Shown here one piece after another: positions 59,312 to 64,000 of a DNA stretch of 64,000 bases (the stretch's first letter is position 1; every line of letters starts with the position of its first letter). Made by a program: the position numbers and the translations under genes. Under the pieces are notes generated by a model, which saw nothing but the letters and a program-made list of their open reading frames with translations, was not told the DNA's origin and made no database searches. Origin of the DNA: Vibrio owensii CAIM 1854 = LMG 25443 (lineage in GTDB: Bacteria; Pseudomonadota; Gammaproteobacteria; Enterobacterales; Vibrionaceae); assembly GCF_000817815.1 (NCBI RefSeq), contig NZ_JPRD01000049.1:1-64000 (forward strand), in the 5' to 3' direction.

Positions 59312-59930
59312 AGTAATGCTGGTGGATGATCACCCACTCATGAGACGTGGTATTCATCAGCTTCTCAGTTTCGAGCCAGAGTTTGAAGTGGTTGCAGAGG
59401 CGAGCAGCGGCGCAGATGCGGTTGCTAAAGCTCACGAACTAGAACTGGATTTGGTACTTCTTGATCTGAACATGAAGGGCATGTCGGGCCTAGATACGCT
59501 GAAAGCGCTGCGCGCGGATGGCTGTGAAGCTCGTATCGTTATCCTAACGGTATCAGATAGCCCTGCGGACATCGAAGCGATCGTGCGAAGTGGTGCTGAT
59601 GGTTACTTGTTGAAAGATACCGAGCCAGATGAGTTGGTTGAGTTGCTAAAACAAGCACACGAGGGTGACAAGGCATACAGCCAAGCCGTGGCTAAGTACC
59701 TGAACGAACGTGAAGGGCAAGAAGACGTGTTTGACACGCTTACTGACCGAGAAACGCAGATCTTGCAAGAGGTCGCACGTGGCTTCCGTAATAAGCAAAT
59801 TGCAGATCGTCTGTTTATCTCTGAGTCAACGGTGAAAGTGCACATGAAGAGCTTGTTGAAAAAGCTCAAAGTGCCTTCTCGCACCGCCGCGACTGTGCTT
59901 TACCTAGAGCGTTTTGGCGAAATCAAATAA
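59298..59930 (+). CDS. narP: Nitrate/nitrite response regulator NarP
   Basis: 210 residues. Receiver with VMLVDDHPLMRRGIHQLLSF and phospho-acceptor Asp in VLLDLNMKGMSG; then a LuxR/NarL helix-turn-helix (LTDRETQILQEVARGFRNKQ, FISESTVKVHMKSLL). It activates nap through the 7-2-7 site above. TTG start with AAGGAAG upstream, inside the end of narQ, so both are translationally coupled. Convergent with a small gene. Confidence 0.95.
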   Translation: MTVCKVMLVDDHPLMRRGIHQLLSFEPEFEVVAEASSGADAVAKAHELELDLVLLDLNMKGMSGLDTLKALRADGCEARIVILTVSDSPADIEAIVRSGADGYLLKDTEPDELVELLKQAHEGDKAYSQAVAKYLNEREGQEDVFDTLTDRETQILQEVARGFRNKQIADRLFISESTVKVHMKSLLKKLKVPSRTAATVLYLERFGEIK

Positions 59931-59957
59931 CCGCCCAAAGCTAAGCGCATCTTAAGC

Positions 59958-59992
59958 ACAAAAAAACCGCCAATCACTGGCGGTTTTTTATT
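59958..59992. terminator. Terminator shared by narP and the convergent small gene
   Basis: AAAAAACCGCCA, ATCAC loop, TGGCGGTTTTTT; symmetric. The small gene ends inside its right arm. Confidence 0.9.
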
Positions 59993-60161
59993 TGTCTGGG
60001 CGAATCGAATACAAATCACTGTTATGCTTGCCGCACTCCAAGTAGTAATGATGTGCCGCGTTCTTATCTTCCGCGACGACTCTCATACTGTGCATTTTCC
60101 CCTGTTCAAAGTAACGAATCTCGTACTCTACACTCGTATCAAGTTGCTCAGCAGCAGCCAT
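59988..60161 (-). CDS. Small hypothetical protein, 57 residues
   Basis: Begins MAAAEQLDTSVEYEIRYFEQ and continues with a central amphipathic region (MHSMRVVAEDKNAAHHYYLE) and an ending CGKHNSDLYSIRPDK. No family is recognised. The ribosome-binding site GGAGG is ideal, 7 nt before the ATG, the codon use is ordinary, and it ends in a terminator, so this is a real small gene. Cytoplasmic. Confidence 0.75.
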   Translation of the reverse strand: MAAAEQLDTSVEYEIRYFEQGKMHSMRVVAEDKNAAHHYYLECGKHNSDLYSIRPDK

Positions 60162-60424
60162 GCTACGCCTCCATAAACTATCCTGATGTTATTGATGCAA
60201 ATTATATGCCATATAAGGAACGCCGTTTCGTTCAAGTTTTGGTCGATAATTGCGCACTAACTCACTTTTTTGCGAATAGTTGTGATAAAAAAGTTAATTT
60301 CAAACTCTATATACTACATGAGTGGCAATGTCACTTTGCCGTACTGACGAAAGTTTGCCGCAATAATAAGTGATTAAGATTGAGTATAGAACTTAATCAA
60401 TGGAAAAGGGAATATGGATCGGTG

Positions 60425-61285
60425 ATGAAATTAAAAAGTTTATCTAATAACGCGGTTCGATACGGATGTATTTTGATATCTATTCTGGTACTCGCTGGCT
60501 GCGCGAAAAAGTTTTTATACAGCAATATTGATTGGGTCGTGATTGAATATTTGGATGACTACGTCTCATTAGATGGTGAGCAAGAAGCTCTGTTGGAAGA
60601 ACGTATCTTATTATTGGCGGATTGGCATAAAGAAGAGGAATTACCCTTATATATCGATCACTTAAAACAATTAGAGTCACTGAATAAAGACAACGTGACA
60701 CTAGAGTCATTGCAAGCTAACCGAGATCAAATGCGAGACCATTACCAACGTCTTGTCTCGAAAGCCGCGCCAGACCTGTTCTCGCTGAGTATGCAGTTAG
60801 ACAGTAAGCAAGAATCGGAGTTCGTCGATAGCGTAAAAGAGCGTTACAAAGAACGAGATGAAAAATATGCAGGGAAAACGGAACAAGAGCTGCGAGAAAT
60901 TGTCTTAGAGAATACAGAGGAGTGGATGGAAGAATGGTTAGGTAAATTATCTAACAAGCAAAAAGCACGTGCCAAACAGCTTTCTCAAGATGTGATAATT
61001 AATAGCCCATTATGGCGTGATTATCGTTCCTCTATAATTCAGGAATTAGAGTATCTTTTCGAAAATAAAAACAATAGCGTGGTTTACCAGCAGGTATTCA
61101 TGCAGCTCCTGTTTGAGCCGGAAAGTTATTATAGTGATCAACTGACCAAGAATATTGATCATAATATCACTCTAACGGATCAATTCACCCTAGATATTTC
61201 TCAAACAATGAGTGATAAACAGTGGCGACATTTCCACGGAAAAATCCGCGAATGGCGTGAACTTGCTGAAGACTTATTGAATTAA
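60425..61285 (+). CDS. Lipoprotein, DUF6279-like
   Basis: 286 residues. Signal peptide with lipobox ILVLAGCAKK. The mature part is almost all helical and charged (YSNIDWVVIEYLDDYVSLDG, RILLLADWHKEEELPLYIDH), the pattern of the DUF6279 lipoproteins in Vibrio. Function unknown. The longest frame starts 15 codons upstream, but the ATG at 60425 is the one that gives a standard lipoprotein signal. Its neighbours give no hint. Confidence 0.82.
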   Translation: MKLKSLSNNAVRYGCILISILVLAGCAKKFLYSNIDWVVIEYLDDYVSLDGEQEALLEERILLLADWHKEEELPLYIDHLKQLESLNKDNVTLESLQANRDQMRDHYQRLVSKAAPDLFSLSMQLDSKQESEFVDSVKERYKERDEKYAGKTEQELREIVLENTEEWMEEWLGKLSNKQKARAKQLSQDVIINSPLWRDYRSSIIQELEYLFENKNNSVVYQQVFMQLLFEPESYYSDQLTKNIDHNITLTDQFTLDISQTMSDKQWRHFHGKIREWRELAEDLLN

Positions 61286-61387
61286 TTCTCGATAAAACAA
61301 TCCCTTAATGTGAGTGCTGATGTGGCGTGTCAGCACTTTCTGATGAAAAACTGATTCAAAGCAAATTCTTATTGTGGCATGAGCGTA

Positions 61388-61453
61388 ACATGGCTTGTCG
61401 AACCATGTTGGATAGGATCCTCGCACACCTTACATCCCTGTGCGTGGCATCCT
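61388..61453 (+). promoter_or_regulatory. Structured leader upstream of pepT
   Basis: Two hairpins: AACATGG ... CCATGTT (61388-61410) and, nested in GGAT ... ATCC, CGCACA ... TGTGCG (near 61420-61446). They end ~25 nt before the pepT start. No T-run follows, so they are not terminators. Confidence 0.45.
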
Positions 61454-61477
61454 TCGCTCAAAACAATGAGAATAATT

Positions 61478-62707
61478 ATGAAGCATTTAGTTGAAAGATT
61501 TCTTCGCTACGTCACGTTCGATACTCAATCTAATCCCCACGAATCAGCTTGCCCAAGCAGCGGCGGGCAACTTGTATTTGCTCAGCAGCTTAAAAAAGAA
61601 ATGATTGAACTTGGTTTAAGCAATGTGACCTTGAGTGACAATGGCTACCTAATGGCTAAGCTGCCATCTAACGTTGATTATGATGTGCCAGCAATTGGTT
61701 TTATCGCACACATGGACACGGCTCCTGATGCTTCAGGTAAGAACGTAAAACCACAATTTATTGAAGATTACCAAGGTGGCGATATCGCACTTGGTCTAGG
61801 TGATGAAGTGCTTTCTCCAGTGCAGTATCCAGATTTGCATGAGCTTCATGGCCACAACCTGATTACCACAGATGGCACAACGCTTCTTGGCGCTGACAAC
61901 AAAGCGGGCATTGCAGAGATTCTTTCTGCGGTCGCGATGTTGATTGAAAACCCAGAAATCCCACATGGTGACATCTGTATTGGTTTTACTCCTGACGAAG
62001 AAATTGGCCGTGGTGCTGACTTGTTTGATGTTGAGAAGTTTGGTGCTGAGTGGGCTTACACTATTGATGGTGGTCCGCAAGGTGAGTTGGAATACGAAAA
62101 CTTCAACGCAACCAGTGCAGACGTTATCTTCCATGGCGTGAGCGTTCACCCGGGCACCGCAAAAGGTAAATTGGTTAATGCAATGAACTTGGCGGCTAAA
62201 TTCCAAGTGCAGATGCCAGAAGATCAAACGCCAGAAACCACAGAAGGCTATGAAGGCTTCTTCCACCTAAAATCTGGTGAACTTGGTGTCGCTCGCAGTG
62301 AGCTAGGTTACATCATCCGTGACTTCGACCGTGAAGGTCTGGAAAGCCGTAAAGCCTTTATGCAGAGGCTCGTTGATGACATGAACGCAGGCTTGAAGCA
62401 CGGTTCGGTTGAGTTGAAGTTAACTGACAGCTATTACAACATGCGTGAAATGGTTGAGCCATACCCTCACATTATCGACTTAGCGAAGCAAGCGATGGAA
62501 GCGTGCGATGTTGAACCTCTGATCAAGCCAATTCGCGGTGGTACAGATGGCGCGCGTTTGTCGTTCATGGGCTTGCCTTGTCCAAACATCTTCACGGGGG
62601 GTTATAACTTCCACGGTATCCATGAGTTTATTTCAGTGGAGATGATGGAGAAGTCGGTACAAGTGATCGTTAAGATTGCAGAACTAACGGCGAAGAAACA
62701 CGGTTAA
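61478..62707 (+). CDS. pepT: Peptidase T (tripeptidase)
   Basis: 409 residues, the normal length, M20 metallopeptidase. First zinc His in GFIAHMDTAPDAS, bridging Asp in TTDGTTLLGADNKAGIAEIL, catalytic and metal Glu pair in GFTPDEEIGRGAD, and later EYENFNATSADVIF and IRGGTDGARLSFMGLPCPNI, with HGIHEFIS at the end. It removes N-terminal residues from tripeptides. The open frame starts 33 codons earlier but the ATG at 61478 fits E. coli PepT. GAG-rich weak ribosome-binding site. Confidence 0.95.
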   Translation: MKHLVERFLRYVTFDTQSNPHESACPSSGGQLVFAQQLKKEMIELGLSNVTLSDNGYLMAKLPSNVDYDVPAIGFIAHMDTAPDASGKNVKPQFIEDYQGGDIALGLGDEVLSPVQYPDLHELHGHNLITTDGTTLLGADNKAGIAEILSAVAMLIENPEIPHGDICIGFTPDEEIGRGADLFDVEKFGAEWAYTIDGGPQGELEYENFNATSADVIFHGVSVHPGTAKGKLVNAMNLAAKFQVQMPEDQTPETTEGYEGFFHLKSGELGVARSELGYIIRDFDREGLESRKAFMQRLVDDMNAGLKHGSVELKLTDSYYNMREMVEPYPHIIDLAKQAMEACDVEPLIKPIRGGTDGARLSFMGLPCPNIFTGGYNFHGIHEFISVEMMEKSVQVIVKIAELTAKKHG

Positions 62708-62741
62708 TCTTACCGCTGGTTAATCTCACGATTAAGAAACA

Positions 62742-62775
62742 AAAAAGCCCAGACGTGTGTCTGGGCTTTTTCATT
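62742..62775. terminator. Terminator between pepT and dCMP deaminase
   Basis: AAAAAGCCCAGAC, GTGT loop, GTCTGGGCTTTTT; symmetric, used from both sides. Confidence 0.92.
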
Positions 62776-62827
62776 TGTTTTTTCGATTAGGGTTGCCTGA
62801 GTGCTCAAACAAAAGCTCAGTGATAAC

Positions 62828-63286
62828 TTAGCGAACGCTTTTCTCTTCGATTTCGCTGATTGGTAGCCAATTCACTTCTACGCCTGCTTGGTCGAACATG
62901 TCTTGGCTCACTTGAATCTTGTCGCCCCAGCGAGATAAGAAATCTTCAGATTGTTCAGGGCAACTTACGCGTGCAATACCTGTTTGAATGATTTTCGCAG
63001 CGCAGTTCGGGCAAGGGAAGTGGGTAACCCAAATATCACAACCGTCTAAATCGCGTTTAGAGAACAAAATCGCGTTCTCTTCAGCGTGCAACGTTTTTAG
63101 ATACTTCAGTTCACGTTCATCTGTATCCACACTGTCGGAAACACCGTGTGGGTAGCCGTTAAAGCCAACAGAAACAATGCGGTTGTTTTTAGTGATTACC
63201 GCGCCAACTTGTGTTGATGGATCTTTACTCCAAGACGCCACAAGCTCAGCCATTTGGTAAAAACGTTTCTCCCATTTAGAAATCAT
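62828..63286 (-). CDS. dCMP deaminase family protein
   Basis: 152 residues. Zinc-deaminase motifs: HAEENAILFSK (catalytic His and Glu) and FPCPNCAAKIIQTGI (two zinc Cys). The N-terminal MAELVASWSKDPSTQVGAVI, then KNNRIVSVGFNGYPHG, fits the ComEB/dCMP deaminase group, which makes dUMP for thymidylate. The ATG at 63286 has AGAGGATT upstream; 23 extra codons of open frame are discarded. Transcribed alone. Confidence 0.9.
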   Translation of the reverse strand: MISKWEKRFYQMAELVASWSKDPSTQVGAVITKNNRIVSVGFNGYPHGVSDSVDTDERELKYLKTLHAEENAILFSKRDLDGCDIWVTHFPCPNCAAKIIQTGIARVSCPEQSEDFLSRWGDKIQVSQDMFDQAGVEVNWLPISEIEEKSVR

Positions 63287-63636
63287 AGTAATCCTCTCGG
63301 TCGAAAGCTTTGAATTACTTGCATGATAACGCATTTTGTTTAAAAAAATAGTCAAATCATACGCTGCGCTTACGAAGTTTTCGTTTTACTAGGTTATCGG
63401 CCTATCATTGTGCAAATAATCTCCGTTCTCTAACCCACAACATTTACACGACTTTCATTGCGATTCGAGCACAGGATCGCAACAAATATAGCCTGCTAAT
63501 TACGATGTTTGCGAGTCGTTTCATTGGCTTACACTTTGATACACTTTCCCCGGTTTCCTTTAAAGTTTTCGGACAAAGCACCCTGTAAGGTTAGGGTATT
63601 GTCAAACGAATCCTGTTCTATAAAGACGGTATATAC
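63287..63636. other. Intergenic region between dCMP deaminase and an RND adaptor gene
   Basis: 350 bp without a gene. It holds the divergent promoters. An inverted repeat TTGCGAT ... ATCGCAA (63458-63482, 11-nt spacer) and a 10-bp tandem repeat TACACTTTGA/TACACTTTCC (near 63532-63551) are visible and could be regulator sites for the efflux genes. Confidence 0.5.
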
Positions 63637-64000
63637 ATGCAAAAGAAACCACTCGTCGCATTAATGGCGGCAACAGCTATCCTCGCAGGATGCGGAGAAG
63701 CAAACAATGCCCAGAAGGGGGGCCAAGCTCCTCTTGTTGTGACTCAAGATGTCACAATTATCGACTACCAGCCGAGCAAATCTTACATCGGTCGCATTGA
63801 AGCAGTAGAAGATACAAATATCACGGCACAAGTCTCTGGCTATCTTGAAGCTCGCCATTTTGATGAAGGTCAAATGGTCGAGAAAGGACAACTGCTTTAC
63901 TCCATCGAGCCTTCTTCTTTTGAAGCGCAAGTGGCGAGTGCAAAAGCGGCCTTAGCTCAAGCTAAAGCTGCCTTGAAGAAAGCGGAACTTGACCACGAAC
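63637..64000 (+). CDS. RND efflux periplasmic adaptor lipoprotein (3' end outside window)
   Basis: The first 121 codons. Signal peptide with lipobox TAILAGCGEA. Lipoyl half (ITAQVSGYLEARHFDEGQMV and EKGQLLYSIEP) and the start of the alpha-hairpin (VASAKAALAQAKAALKKAEL) define an AcrA/MexA/VmeA-type adaptor. The rest and the expected RND pump lie beyond the edge. No ribosome-binding site is strong; the ATG is the only good start. Confidence 0.9.
   Translation, partial: MQKKPLVALMAATAILAGCGEANNAQKGGQAPLVVTQDVTIIDYQPSKSYIGRIEAVEDTNITAQVSGYLEARHFDEGQMVEKGQLLYSIEPSSFEAQVASAKAALAQAKAALKKAELDHE

Noticed and set aside
1..64000. CRISPR array, tRNA or rRNA genes, prophage or integron
   Set aside because: No regular spaced repeats, tRNA cloverleaf or rRNA sequence and no phage or integrase genes were seen.

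Overview
The window reads as a Vibrio chromosome, most likely chromosome 2 of a Harveyi-clade species (V. alginolyticus, V. parahaemolyticus, V. harveyi or V. campbellii type). The main reasons are a LuxP nearly identical to the V. harveyi protein as I remember it, a Qrr quorum-sensing RNA with LuxO sites, a 159-residue VemP arrest peptide upstream of a second secDF, and the phaBAPC and napFDABC operons. There are no rRNA or tRNA genes, no CRISPR array, no intact insertion sequence and no prophage.

Layout. 0-2.7 kb: XRE regulator (cut by the edge), HD phosphohydrolase, glycine-zipper lipoprotein, a 60-residue orphan ORF. 2.7-6.1 kb: codBA cytosine uptake and deamination, then a qrr RNA gene with a sigma-54 promoter and two LuxO sites. 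6.1-13.7 kb: mgtE, an ABC1/UbiB-like kinase, an HlyD-type membrane-fusion protein with a small membrane partner and a divergent AraC regulator, and two adjacent lipoproteins. 14-24.5 kb: OmpR-type two-component system, PNPOx-like flavoprotein with divergent MocR regulator, TetR-controlled RND pump, YjeH-like exporter. 24.7-35.4 kb: Lrp, SnoaL-like, LysR and LysE genes, a GAPDH with a long N-terminal extension, a nitrate-sensor-type hybrid kinase, an oxidoreductase, a MATE pump and YeeX.

35.6-42.9 kb: yceH, a GIY-YIG protein, and luxP followed by a luxQ that stops after 390 codons, where it runs into an oppositely oriented, equally truncated EamA transporter gene. A deletion at a short shared sequence has removed the kinase and receiver of LuxQ, so the AI-2 receptor is probably disconnected from LuxU even though luxP is intact. 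43-46.5 kb: vemP-secD2-secF2, with RNA structures placed to couple VemP stalling to secD2 translation. 48.2-52.4 kb: phaBAPC for polyhydroxybutyrate storage, with a terminator-like hairpin between phasin and synthase genes.

52.7-59.9 kb: periplasmic nitrate reductase operon napFDABC plus a 44-residue membrane peptide, divergent from narQP; the shared intergenic region has a near-consensus NarP 7-2-7 site and an FNR-like box. 60-64 kb: a 57-residue orphan gene, a DUF6279-type lipoprotein, pepT, dCMP deaminase and the start of another RND adaptor. Starts were adjusted from the longest open frame where a ribosome-binding site or family length argued for it. Family assignments come from reading the translations and remembered homologues; no searches were run.
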